A DNA stretch of 64,000 nucleotides from Waltergamsia citrina (taxonomy: Eukaryota; Ascomycota; Sordariomycetes; Hypocreales; Bionectriaceae). Positions 42,416 through 53,530 of the stretch are shown piece by piece (within the stretch, counting starts at the first letter, position 1; the number at the start of each line of letters is the position of its first letter). The stretch covers positions 930,001 through 994,000 of the forward strand of contig JAKLNE010000004.1 in NCBI GenBank assembly GCA_022814615.1. Direction: 5' to 3'. The notes beneath the pieces are model-generated. The model made no database searches. It worked only from the letters and a program-made list of their open reading frames with translations, and was not told the origin of the DNA. Position numbers and translations under genes: made by a program.

Positions 42416-43841
42416 TCATTGGGACTTCTTGGCCTTCTCGGCAGCCTTCTTGTTGGCAATTTGCTTCTCCTTGGGGATGGTCAAAGCGTTGATGCCGAGG
42501 TAATTGCAGATGCTAGTCACGACGAGGAACGCCCAGCGGAAATACACCACGGTAGCAAAGATAAAGTAGGCCCAGAGGTAGTAGAGCTCGGCTTCGGGGC
42601 TGATCTGGGGGTAGCCGAAACGAGGCAGGTTGCCGACAACGGCGCCTCCCACCAATGGCCACAGCATAACAGTCCAGTACGGGAAGGGTTGGCGAGTTAG
42701 ATGCGCCAGAATCATCTTTGTCGTCATGCGTCCGAACACAAGGGACATGGTCAGGCAGAAGAGAACGAGGTGGTTCTCCTCCATGAGAGTACTGTACGGA
42801 GAATAGACCCATATCCCAATGGAGAGGGTGTAGATAGTCATGGGCGTCCATTCGAGAAAGACGGGGGCTACGGGCAGGTTGTTTGCCCGCCTCGCTCGAA
42901 CCACATTCAGCACGCAGAAGGGAACATGCGCGATGACAAGCGACCCGATAATGACGACCAACCAGATATCTTTAAGAGAAGTGTCCCCCATCTCCTTGGC
43001 CAGCGCGGGGTACTGGTCACCCAGCAAGTTGGCCAGAGGCTGGGTAAAGACTTGAGGGCCGTAGATGCCCGCCGTAGCCATGACACCTGCGGCGATCAGC
43101 AGACCCTCGGTGGGACCGTTGAAGTAGCCTAAGTATAGAGTATGCGTATGAAACGTCTCCCAAGTCGAGAAGAACATGGGCAAACAAGGGCACAGGGCAG
43201 TGAAGACTCCCATGCGCGTGGTGCCTAGACCCATGGCTGCCGTCTCGAGCAAACTCGCCAGCGTGCAGTTGAGGGAGTCGATGCCGTGATCGAAGAGCTC
43301 ACCAAGGCCACTGGAAGTGCCCGTTCTCCTTGCTTGCTTCCCGTCCACATTATCCATGGTCTGGTACATAAAGAGGCCAAACGCGAAGCTCAAGTACACC
43401 CAGCCCGGTCCCTACTCCTGTTAGTACTAGTCCCTTCAGCAGAGTGCTTACACAAAGCTTACGGGGCCAATTAGATCCGGAATGAAGATGACCAGCAGCC
43501 CAATGTTCCCCAGAATAAAGAAGAACCCCAAGAGGGTGACCATATTCGGGGCGAGCCATAGCGGTAGGATCTTGACAAAGGCATTCCACTATCCATCAAT
43601 CAGTCTTTAGGAAGCCCTCCCCGAGAATTATATAAGGGTACCATACCCAGGGTCCAAGGATGTATTTCGAAACGGGAGATTTGTCGACGGCCGAGTACTT
43701 GTAGGACTTGAGGTGAACGAGTGCATCTTCGGATATGCACTCCGCGGCCGCTCTCTCTAGACGAACAGTTAGCGACTGGAGGGCGGATCTACATCAGATG
43801 CCAGCCAGCTTTGAAGACCACTTACTTTGACTTGGCGCCAT
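42416..43841 (-). CDS. EPT1: Ethanolamine/choline phosphotransferase (CDP-alcohol phosphatidyltransferase)
   Basis: Four exons on the minus strand: a 16-nt first exon at 43841-43826, then 43756-43647, 43588-43463 and 43411-42416; 415 aa (yeast about 390). Introns are 69, 58 and 51 nt. Splicing gives MAPSQKRAAAECISEDAL, then KYILGPWWNAFVKILPLW, then PDLIGPGPGWVYLSFAFG. The CDP-alcohol motif is complete: D107, G108, A111, R112, G121, D125, D129 in DNVDGKQARRTGTSSGLGELFDHGID (read as two pieces around the Gly-rich loop). Seven or more membrane helices and a Lys-rich ER-type tail (KKAAEKAKKSQ) follow. It makes phosphatidylethanolamine and/or phosphatidylcholine from diacylglycerol in the ER; sequence alone does not separate Ept1 from Cpt1. 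Confidence 0.95.
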
Positions 43842-45001
43842 GATGAAACAAGTCCTCGCACTCGAAGAGAGTGCGTTCGTATAAAGTTGCCTCCCAACCG
43901 AGAAAAGAAAAACAGGTGTGTCGTGCTGCAGAAATGAGGTAAAAGGAAGGAATTAAAAGACAAAGTGGATGACGACGAGGGGATTTGCGAAAGGCACCGA
44001 ATGAATGAATGGCAGCGGCTTTTCGTTACAACCGTCACGTTCAAAATCAAGCTCCACACCGGCGGCGGTTGGGGGAAACGGTGGGGCTCATCTGCACGAA
44101 TTGGCACTAAGAAATGCAGTTGAGGTCCCCGTTTCCAGGGGTGCAAAGCCTATCAGGGTCCTCTATCCGTGACGTCGACCACTAAGGTAAGAGACTTGGG
44201 ACCTGAGAGTTACTGTAGCTAAGTTAAATAGTGGCCCAATCCCAAGCATTGAGCCAATAGCGGCCCAATGATCCATTCGAGTCCTTTTCAGATCGGTAGA
44301 GGGGCAGGAGCTTCCCTCGGCAAGCCACTGGATTGGATGTTGACATCTGATGGTTGCCTTCTTCATTCAATACCTTACGTTAACTTAAAAGCTGGCTGCG
44401 TTAGCATCATGAACATCAGATGTGACAACTTGGGTACGCGCATATAATAATGGCACCTGACTACATTGGCAAGACCGTCAGATCAGATTTGATATGCTGC
44501 TAGCAAGATCAAGTCCCAGGTTTGTGGCTTGTTTCGTTTGAAATGAGATCCAATTAGCCCAAGCTTGTCTAGTACCCTATCTCCTTTTACCCACCCATCC
44601 CTGTCATTGACACAGGCATCATCAATGACTCCCGCTTACACGTGCAGGACAGACAGACAGACAACACTCTCTAGCAAATCTACTTGGGGGCCAAAAACGT
44701 ATCACATCAAGGCACATGTCAAGTCGTACACAAATGCAAGCTTTGCAGATCTCAAACTACCACGCGGTAGGCTCCTCTTCGTATTACCCCATTATTATTA
44801 TTATCATCCTCTGCGAGCGTCATCTCTCGCTATCCCATGGCTTCCTTGGTTCCCTTTCTATACGACCTCGCTGTCATGTAAAATCAAAACAAATATCTGT
44901 AAAAGACAGAATCGGCACTGAAATAGTGTCTTCATGCGCAACGCTTGATTGATGCCAAACCGCCCGCCAAACGCCATGTAAAGCAAAACAAGGAAAGCCC
45001 C
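43842..45001. other. Intergenic region
   Basis: 1.16 kb without a supportable gene. It holds the promoter of the phosphotransferase (right of 43841) and the 3' side of the DUF7707 gene. ATTATTATTATTATC occurs near 44789. No tRNA-like fold seen. Confidence 0.5.
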
Positions 45002-45699
45002 TTACAGCAGGGCAAAGCCAGCAAACATGCCTCCAAATACAATAGCTGCACCGTATGCCCGTCCAACGCCCAGAAGAGTAGCAGCAGCGTTACCACTGTC
45101 GCCGTCCTCGTCGTCGCCGCCGGGGCTACCAGTGTAGATGGTTGTGCCGTCGTCTGTTTCGCTGGCTGTTGGTGCGGCAGTGCTGCTGCCGGCCGTGGAC
45201 GTGACGCGCTCTGGGTTCTGTGCGCCGCAAGGGTTGTCCTCGCGGCAGGATGAGGCGCAGGCGTTGTCGCTCTTGCAGTCGGTCACGCAGTTGTTGGTCC
45301 ACTCGCGGCAGACGAAGTAGGGGATGGTCAGGGAGTACTCGGAGATGTTGGGCTTCTTGTTGTCGCCACAGAGGCAGCCGTACTTGAGGGTTTCCTGCCA
45401 GATATTAGAACACACCACTCGGTATTGGAGGTCAAATTTGATGCTTACCGGATCACACTCATTGACAAGCGTGGTGCCAGGCTTTGTTTGTTCGCAGATC
45501 TTGGGACAAGTCTCCTTCTGGTTCTCGCACCAGACATCTGCTCTTGTTAGCATGACTGTACATATTACAGCACCATTGGTTTCCGGCTCGACATACTCTT
45601 GATATTGATGCTCACGTCCTCAGCGTCAATCTCGTACTGTTTCTGAGCCACAGCAACAGTGGAAGCGGCCGCAGCCAGGGCGATGGAACGGAAGAGCAT
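45002..45699 (-). CDS. DUF7707-type Cys-rich GPI-anchored surface protein
   Basis: Three exons on the minus strand: 45699-45597, 45537-45449 and 45394-45002; introns 59 and 54 nt; 194 aa. A signal peptide (MLFRSIALAAAASTVAVA) leads into a domain with regular cysteines: WCENQKETCPKICEQ, NECDPETLKYGCLCGDNKKPNISEY, then YFVCREWTNNCVTDCKSDNACASSC and PCGAQNP. This is the DUF7707 pattern. A Thr/Ser/Asp-rich stalk follows and then a hydrophobic C-terminal segment (YGAAIVFGGMFAGFALL) after a small-residue region (DSGNAAA), as expected for GPI attachment. The 54-nt second intron is stop-free and in frame. Such proteins are cell-wall or membrane-surface proteins of unknown role. Confidence 0.85.
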
Positions 45700-48600
45700 G
45701 GTGTCTGGTGTGGAAGCCGGAGCTTGTGTTCGTAGATAGTTGATGAACGTCGAGTGAGGTCGCTCTTATGAAAGGTGAACCTATTTGTATACTGATTAGC
45801 TTCCTAATGCTTGTCCCCATGCAGCTTTGGAGCTGCTCAACAAGAAAATGAGAACAAGAGAAAAGAACAGATAAAAAAAAGTTGCAACTTACTTCGACGG
45901 TCGGAATGCTCAAAAGGAGGCTAGCGAAATGAACAAGGGAGTAAAGCAAGGCAAACGACAGATATTAAGACTGCAGAAGGAGGAAGAGAACCAAGAAGCA
46001 CTGGTAGCGAGAGGAATGCAAAGTATTATAGCAGAAAAGCGAGTGAACTGTCTATGAGGAGAAGAGAGAAAGAGAAAGAAGAAGCCAAGACAGGCAAGAG
46101 CACGAGGAGACGTGCATTATCAATGAGGCGGGTCGCACTGAAGCGAAGCTCCGGGCTTGGACCGGGGGGAGGAGGGAGGCCTTGGGTTTGTGCATATGCA
46201 TCGTGCATATCGTGTACTCGTAGTGCAGTTTTTTGCCGGGCAGGGATTAGTGGAATAACGGGTACGAGGATCGTGAAGAAGAGGCTTGGGGACGGAGGCT
46301 TGAGATCCAGGCCTAGGCCCTGCTTAGACCGTGCTTAGACTGTTGTTAGGGGAGAGAACCTCAGACTTTGTGGAGACGCTACCAGGAATTGAACATACTA
46401 TTAAGACAATTACTAGTACTATTACTAGGGGAACACCAAGCCAGAGCGCCGGTAACAGTCGGCACTGGCCTTCATAATAATGCCTAATACTGCAAGCACT
46501 CACTCGTACTTGCGCTCTGCACAAAAAGCACAATTCAGAGCTCTCTGACGAGCTGGCACTAGCACAGTAGCAATTACTACTAAGATAGTACTCCGTATTA
46601 TTACTTGGTAGCGGGAATGAGACCGGCCCAGGACACCCCAGCAGAAAATACGAGTATGCCGGCATTCGGCATACTGATCTCCTCGCAGCTTGAAACCTAC
46701 TGTACCGTACACTCGCTCTTCGTTTGTGACATGTAAACTATCTCAATTTTGTAGACAACGGTTTGCCTTCAAATCCGGAGGCGTGCAGGGTCTGCAGTGT
46801 GACCGCTTAAACCCGTGCTCAGCCCCCTTAGAAGAGTATGTGTGCCAGGCGCTGGTTATATGGGTTATCGGTCGTACAATTCCATGTCCGGCGCCAGCCT
46901 TCGGGATGCGGGAGACCAAGAGGGTTGGTAAGATACGAGTATAGCCCTAGAAAGCCCTCTTCCATTATCGTATTTCAAATGGGTGTGTTTCGGTAGATAT
47001 CTCCATGTTCATAATTGTCCCTGTTCTGTACAGATAGGCTAGACATTAATGTCGCTTGTAATTCAATAATAATCAGAAATAAATCATGGCGAATTTAGGT
47101 CCAAAGTCTGCGATAATGGTAGGGACAACTCCCTGGGCCGGGAGCGGCTTGGACCACTCAACCGTTTTGCTGGACCGTCCGCAAGTACAGATGATCAAGT
47201 TCACAAATTTTTCAAGTCTTGCACTATTACATCCCTGACGAGGATTTGAATTTTTCGCCAGTCCGCACAGTTCGAGCGCTCCCTATCACTCAGGGTCCTC
47301 ATCAAACCCGGGGTTGGCACGAATGTTCGTCGGGATTGACCACATTGGGCTATGGATGTTCTCAATCCCTTTTTCTCGTTTTCAGGCCCCCCAGACTGCG
47401 CCGTTCATGCCGTCTGCTCATGTGCACTGTGCACGAGCCTCAAGACTCAACCAGGCTCTGAAGGTTTTCTTTCCTATGGAATAGCCAAGACAGAGGTCTC
47501 GCTTGCGTATCAGACATATGCATACCGTAGACATGGGGCTGGGTGGCAGTGGCATTGGTGGGTGGTAGTCTAAGTCTAGAGTCGGAACTACTCGTACTAA
47601 CCCGGCGGAGCTCTCCCATTTGCGGGCTCGGCTTTTGGCGTGTGTCACTCGACGTGAGCTTGATGTCTTAGTCGCCCATTTCCTTTAACCACGCCTTATA
47701 ACACTACTGTGAATTCATTTAAAGGGCAACCCGTGCCGCTTGCACTCACCTTAGCTCACACATCACCAACCACTCTCATGTCTCAAAGCCCACGATACGA
47801 AATCTCACTCAGATTTTCCAAAAACCCACCACTCCGGCACCGCACGTAGCCATTTGGCGGGGGTGGTTGGTGTTCCGCTGACATGAAAGAAAAAAAGACC
47901 CTCCCGGCTCCGAAAGGTGCTCCTCGTATTCCTGCAGCGCCCAGACTGCACGTCCGGACCTAACAGGATGGTCTTACACGCTACTCTGTGCAAGAGGGCG
48001 GGTATGACCATACCTACTGCTGGTATACGAGTAATACATACGAAACGTATGGGCTGGGCTTGCAGCTATAATGTCGCTGTATATTGGGGATGAGGGGATC
48101 TTTGAGCCGGGGCGTGACCAGCTGTCATGCAGCTTGCTGGAGTCTTCCTGTCGCCTGCCCCGTGGGGGTTGCTTTGAAGGATGGTCTGAAGATATCTCGG
48201 CATTTCACTACTATTCCGACGGTTGTTTGCTAGTGATTGTTTGTGTAGAGCAAAATCTTCATCTGGACACGACCGGGCATGGCTCGCCGAAAGCGTAGCT
48301 CAGCATGTTTGTCTGAGATACTAACATGAAGTTTGCTTACCTTTTTCTTAAAAGAAGCTTCCACCATGGGAGCTTCGTCAAGCACAAACCGTGCTCTTCT
48401 CGAACCGTGGATTTGTTGAGGCCTTTACTATTCTAGACCTGCTTGTTTTCAGCTTCTTCCGCCGTCAAAGGATTGCCCTCCATCCATCCGACTAGCCCCT
48501 ATCGAAAAAAGCGCATAGCGAAGCAGCAAAGATAAAGCAGGTAACTTTATCAGGAAGTTGTCCAGAAGCCACGGAGAAAGTTTATTAGCCGTCGAACCGC

Positions 48601-48705
48601 ATGTGGAACCAATAGAAGCATCCCCTTCCCTTCTCCACAGCACTTCCAGGACGAACCACTGTGGCGGCCGAAGGTGGCCACTAAAAGCTCCAACTAAATT
48701 CTTCA
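45700..48705. other. 3 kb region without recognisable protein gene
   Basis: This is the longest gap in the window. The first 400 bp is the promoter of the DUF7707 gene, with A runs and GA-rich sequence (46055-46110). The rest holds only short ORFs on both strands without motifs. TACTAGTACTATTACTAGGG lies at about 46411-46430 and AGTACTCCGTATTATTACT at 46587-46605. Base composition is not obviously AT-skewed, so it does not look like a repeat degraded by RIP. It could hold a non-coding RNA or large regulatory region; nothing proves this. Confidence 0.5.
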
Positions 48706-49784
48706 ATGCCATCAACCAAAAGTGTCGCTCATCCAGACGAAAGCAGCCTTGTTAAACAAACCACGACAAGCGACGGGGTGCCCCCAACCATCTCAGCATC
48801 AGTTATCACAACCTGCGAACAGCCCGATTACGAACCCCTAGGCGACATCCCCACGTGCGACGGGAGATTTCGAACCATCTCTGCGCCACGGCAGCGTCGA
48901 ATCTCCTCCCCTCCACCGCTCCCGTAACCGCATGGGACACGCATGAACTCTACCTCTCGCTTGGCCGGATGGCATCGGCCGCTGATCGAGTCAATACCAG
49001 AGGGCTCCCGGGAACGACGTGGGCGGACCTGAGCTCGGGGTTCGGCCGGGACCACCAGCACCAGCAACCCGGGGAGGCCCGCGAAATTACGTCCGGCGGC
49101 GGAGGTGGCAGCGATGACGGGCTCGAGGAGTATAGTGATGCGCCGGAGGATGTTGTGACGCCCGCTTCTGCTACTACTGCGCCGCCGTACTGGTCGGCTT
49201 CGAAGCGGCTTCATCAACGGACGTCTTCGAATGTTAGTGCCGAATCGCTGCCCGCTGGGGCTATTACGTTGCGGGACAATGAGGATGCCGAGGATGACGA
49301 CCGCAATAATGCCTGCTGGGCAAAGAGTGTCGAGATTGTTGATCACACCGTCATTAACAGCAATGCGACCAACATTGGCGCATTTGTTGTCTGGATCATC
49401 CGGGTTGAGACGTTGAACGTGAGTGTCCTAGGACATGTCGCTGGCAAGCTTTGACAAGATAACTAACGGGAGTATATGCAGGGGAGCTACATGAACATCC
49501 GCAAACGATATTCAGAGTTTGATGAATTCCGCGACCGCTTAGTCCAGTCGTTTCCCAACTTCGAGGCCATGATACCTACCTTACCGCCAAAGAGTGTCAT
49601 CTCCAAGTTCCGGCCGCGCTTCCTGGAGAAGAGACGGGCCGGTCTCCAATATTTCCTCAAGTACGAAATTTTAGTATTCACATTGTGTCGAAATGTGCTC
49701 TTGCTAACGTATTATTGCAGCTGTATACTATTGAACCCCGAGTTTTCAGGCTCTCCGGTGCTCAAGGATTTCTTATTTCAATGA
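48706..49784 (+). CDS. YPT35: PX domain protein Ypt35
   Basis: Working model: exons 48706-48923, 49001-49418, 49482-49660 and 49721-49784; 292 aa. The last three are solid. They give AGAITLRDNEDAED, CWAKSVEIVDHTVINSNATNIGAF, RVETLNGSYMNIRKRYSEFDEF, then PPKSVISKFRPRFLEKRRAGLQYFLNCILLNPEFSGSPVLKDF, which is the PX domain of Ypt35 with its basic phosphoinositide-binding residues. The N-terminus is uncertain. Frame 1 from 48706 reads CEQPDYEPLGD and RTISAPRQRRISSPPPLP, which looks real, and is joined here by an intron at 48924-49000. But frame 0 across that intron also reads plausibly (HELYLSLGRMASAADRVNTRG), with its own ATG at 48969. Yeast Ypt35 binds PI3P on endosomes and vacuoles and recruits Vps13. 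Confidence 0.85.
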
Positions 49785-50794
49785 TGACCTCGGGCTTTGG
49801 CATTGGACAACCGTCAACAGTCTCAAAAGGCTATGCGCTAGAGGTTTTACTATTTTGAATATTCGTGGGTTCGTTATTTTTGGACATATTTGTTAAGAAC
49901 ATACTATCAATACTTCTGAGGCGCAGGCGCCGCGATTAACACACTTACATGCCTTACTTTTAGTAAGTAGCGACTATGAATTAATGATAATGACACCCGT
50001 ATATGAAGGGTCATGTTCAAATCAAAGATTTTCTCATTGCCGTCTGTCTATTCCGTACTGCCCTTCTTCCTCATCGCCTTCACGCAGCAATACGGCCATG
50101 GCTGGGCCGCAAAAGACTTCCATCTATGTCATTGTCCGCGTAAGCACCTGGCCTCAAACTACCCCCCACTTACTGCGTATTTAGTGCGACAGCTGCCCAG
50201 GAAGACACAGCTTCCGGCATCCACTTGGGAGCGTACTACTATAGTAGTCTGTGAGCTATGATGCTGCCCGGCAGTAGATTCCCAATCGCATTCGGCCTCG
50301 ACAGTAGGCCCTTGTTGATGGCTTGATTAATCTCCGGTCTGGCAGTCGGACACCTATCTAATTACCTGCTACGGAAATCCCTATTAGGATTTGCGTCCTC
50401 TTTTGTCCATGTTGTTACGAGTAGGGATATTCAGAGGCAAACCAACCCCGCCACCCGTCTGCTCTCCCACCTCCCGCCGGCTTATTACAAGCTATTATAC
50501 CTACGACCTGACGATCTTTCCCAGGCGCACATCATGACACCATTCTTGTGTACATGAAGAGGATCGCCACAGAATATCTATACTTTATTACAAGACCATT
50601 TCCCAATCGCTTGTTTCCAGAGTTCTCATAACACGGATTACGGCTTAGATATGGTGGCTTTTGGAACTGCGCGTCACATGGCTTTCCGTATCGGAGCGTT
50701 ACCTTAGTATAGTACTAAGGCAATTCTTAGATAGGGGCCAGACAACGACGTCATCGTGCCTACAGCGCATCGTTTAGAGCATTTAGAGGCTACG
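49785..50794. other. Intergenic region
   Basis: 1 kb between YPT35 and the IQ-motif gene. No gene seen. A perfect inverted repeat lies at 50702-50720. Confidence 0.5.
50702..50720. repeat. Perfect inverted repeat CCTTAGTA-TAG-TACTAAGG
   Basis: Two 8-bp arms separated by three bases, 75 bp upstream of the start codon of the IQ-motif gene. It could be a site for a dimeric regulator. Related half-sites appear before TRAX and the 9.9-kb hydrolase gene. Confidence 0.6.
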
Positions 50795-52753
50795 ATGGCG
50801 CCTATAGAGCTCCAAGACCCAGCTCCGACGCCAGGAAACAGGGACGAGCAGCAGGACCATGGAACAACCCCGCCGCCAGCGACGACGCCACCACCAGCAG
50901 CAGCAGCGCATAATTGCAGATCTGACTCTAAGATGTTAGTCCACGGATCTCAAGAACAACACGCACAAGAACGACAACCTACTCCTCCTTCCAGCCTTGA
51001 TCGCGACGACAAGACAATCGACCCTACACGTCCATCGCCCCCGGCCAAATCGCAGTCCTATATGGATGCCCTCGTGCCTCCTTCACAGGAGCAATTCGAG
51101 CGCATAGCGCATATCCAGCAGGAGAAGGAGAAAGAAACCCAGGAACGGGAACAAGAGCGCCGCGAGGAGATTATGGAGGAGAAGCTGGACCATTCCGAAC
51201 ATGACGACCAAGCACGCACAAAAGCCGCTGAGCTAATACAAAAGACCTTTCGGGGACATCGCGCGAGGAGGGAAATGGATGGGTTTGGCTTGGATGCAAG
51301 TACAAGATGGATTACCGCATTGCGCGAGGCCGAGTTTCGAGAAACAACAAGACCGCGATCAAAGGACGGGCCTAACACCTCATCTCCGTCGAAACAATCA
51401 AACGAGAAAAGCCACGGCTCCAAGAACCGCGCTATACAGCGATGGAAGAATGCCAGCGTTATAGCGCGACGGGCCGGTCATGACGATCTCGTATCCGACT
51501 CCTCATCCGTATCGACTGTCGACTCCTCCACACCACCTGAACAGAGGGAAACAGTCCGTCGAGAGAGTAATAAATTATTAGCACGCCAAGGCAAGACGGC
51601 GCAAATGATGGGACTGCAATATTTCTTGGAGATGGTGGACGTGAAGCATCGATATGGGAGCAATCTTCGACAATACCATGCTGAATGGAAAAAGTCCGAC
51701 ACAAAGGAGAACTACTTCTACTGGCTTGATTACGGCGAGGGGAAAGACGTGGAGCTGCCTAACTGCCCTCGGGATAGGTTAGAGAGGGAAAAGGTTCGAT
51801 ATCTGTCGAGAGAGGAGCGGCAATATTATCTTGTCAAAGCCGACGGCGATGGGAGGTTGCGTTGGGCCAAGAACGACGTTCGCGTTGATACTACCGAGAA
51901 GTACAAGGACAGTATTCACGGCATCGTGCCCGTGGATGACCCAACACCACCATTCAATCCCGAGACACAGCCTCGACCGCTATCCCCAATGAGAAGCAAC
52001 GCATCAAGCTCATCTATGTCCTCTATCGACTCTCGCAGGGAGGCCGATAGAGCCGCCAAGTACGCCAACCCTAACCCGGAGGAGCCCCCGCCGAAAGGGG
52101 TGAAGAAGGTCACTCAGATCTCGCCGTCTATGATATGGAATAAGATGCTCCGGAGGTCCGTCAAGGAGGGCACTTGGATCTTTGTTGCAGACACCTCCTT
52201 CCGATTATACGTTGGGATCAAGAATTCGGGAGCTTTTCAGCATTCTTCCTTTCTTCAGGGCAGCCGCATCTCTGCAGCTGGTTTGATCAAGATCAAGGAC
52301 GGCCGACTATCGTCGCTGTCACCGCTCAGCGGCCATTACCGACCACCAGCGAATAACTTCCGCAACTTCATCCGAAGTTTGAAGGATAGGGGTGTGGACA
52401 TGAGTCATGTGTCCATCTCCAAATCCTACGCCGTTCTCGTGGGGCTCGAGACGTACGTCAAAACACGGCGGCAGAGCAAAAGCTTTGTAGAGAAGATGGT
52501 GCATCGAAAACATAAGATCCTGGACCCAGAAGAAGCACAGCGCCGTGAAGACGAAGCCAAGGATAGCAGCAAGAGCGCACAGCGAGAGCGGGAGGTGGTC
52601 CAACAAGAAGAGGCGGAACGAGAAGAAAACAAGGCGAAGATCAAAGTGATGGACAAGCTCAAAGTTCAGCCAAGAGTTCCAAAAGGGCAGCCGCGTGAAG
52701 AGGAGGAGCCGGCGGCGGAGACACAGGCAGGGACTGAGGCAGGGCCGGTATGA
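50795..52753 (+). CDS. IQ calmodulin-binding motif protein
   Basis: A single ORF; the first in-frame ATG gives 652 aa. Residues 1-100 are Pro/Gln-rich. About 100-135 is a charged coiled coil (EKEKETQEREQERREE). The IQ motif is at about 145-160 (AAELIQKTFRGHRARREM), a single copy expected to bind calmodulin or a myosin-light-chain-like protein. The centre has MGLQYFLEMVDVKHRYGSN, then HAEWKKSDTKENYFYWLDYGEG and RYLSREERQYYLV. Further on come GTWIFVADTSFRLYVGIK and FQHSSFLQGSRISAAGLI, then NNFRNFIRSLKDRGVDMSHVSISKSYAVL, all apparently conserved in fungal homologues. The C-terminus is a long charged coiled coil (about 560-610) and an acidic tail. A role in calcium/calmodulin signalling is inferred from the motif only. 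Confidence 0.87.
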   Translation: MAPIELQDPAPTPGNRDEQQDHGTTPPPATTPPPAAAAHNCRSDSKMLVHGSQEQHAQERQPTPPSSLDRDDKTIDPTRPSPPAKSQSYMDALVPPSQEQFERIAHIQQEKEKETQEREQERREEIMEEKLDHSEHDDQARTKAAELIQKTFRGHRARREMDGFGLDASTRWITALREAEFRETTRPRSKDGPNTSSPSKQSNEKSHGSKNRAIQRWKNASVIARRAGHDDLVSDSSSVSTVDSSTPPEQRETVRRESNKLLARQGKTAQMMGLQYFLEMVDVKHRYGSNLRQYHAEWKKSDTKENYFYWLDYGEGKDVELPNCPRDRLEREKVRYLSREERQYYLVKADGDGRLRWAKNDVRVDTTEKYKDSIHGIVPVDDPTPPFNPETQPRPLSPMRSNASSSSMSSIDSRREADRAAKYANPNPEEPPPKGVKKVTQISPSMIWNKMLRRSVKEGTWIFVADTSFRLYVGIKNSGAFQHSSFLQGSRISAAGLIKIKDGRLSSLSPLSGHYRPPANNFRNFIRSLKDRGVDMSHVSISKSYAVLVGLETYVKTRRQSKSFVEKMVHRKHKILDPEEAQRREDEAKDSSKSAQREREVVQQEEAEREENKAKIKVMDKLKVQPRVPKGQPREEEEPAAETQAGTEAGPV

Positions 52754-53530
52754 TTATGATGATATGCATGGCGCTGCTCGTGTTAGTGAATGAGACGAGG
52801 TCGTACGACGGATATGAAGTGTGACGGAGCTTTTGTGTAATTGGATACCCGGGTCTCTAGGAGATATTAAGGCTTATATAGATAGCTAACATCGGCACAA
52901 TGCATGATTATCAAGACAGATGTATAAACAGAAATCATTCTATGGGTCATGGTCTGGTAATTTGGTAAATTATGGTACTGGTCAATACTCCAACGTGAAG
53001 TGGTGAAAGAAAGGTTGCCGGCCCGAAGTTGTACACCGATATTGACACCGTCCTCTCTCTTTCACTACAAGAATTCTATGAAAAATATTCAAGCCGCATC
53101 ATTCGGATCTTTATCAACCTTAATTGGACTGTAAATCCGAGAAAGATTTGTCAATTCACAAGTCTTCCGCTACTCGAGATACATTTCTAGGGTAGGGTTC
53201 ATCAGGCGCGAGCTGGACGCCCCCTTTCCTTCTGTTCCACCTCCACTAGCAGTGCTTGCTTACAGCGTCAACAGCACCTGCCACCGTTATCCAACAGCGC
53301 CTGCCCGCTGTAACGTCCACTGTAACAAGCAGCCAAAACCAGCGGATTCAACGGCTCAGTGTCACGAAACAACGCGACAAAGGCAGCCAACCCTCCCAAA
53401 CGAACAAAACAAAGCAAAAATCCCCCGAATCGTCCGCCCAGAGAGAGGAAAAAAAATCCATTGGCATTACCGTGTTCCAAAAATCTCATGAGGACCCCGA
53501 AGACGATGCCAGGCCTCTCCTCGATCGCCA
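52754..53530. other. Intergenic region and leader of SAS4
   Basis: 777 bp. An ATG-initiated ORF from about 53256 overlaps the SAS4 start in another frame; it may act as an upstream ORF but has no protein-like features. No other gene. Confidence 0.45.

Noticed and set aside
45700..48705. A decayed transposon
   Set aside because: No terminal repeats, no reverse-transcriptase or transposase remnants, and no strong AT bias were visible.
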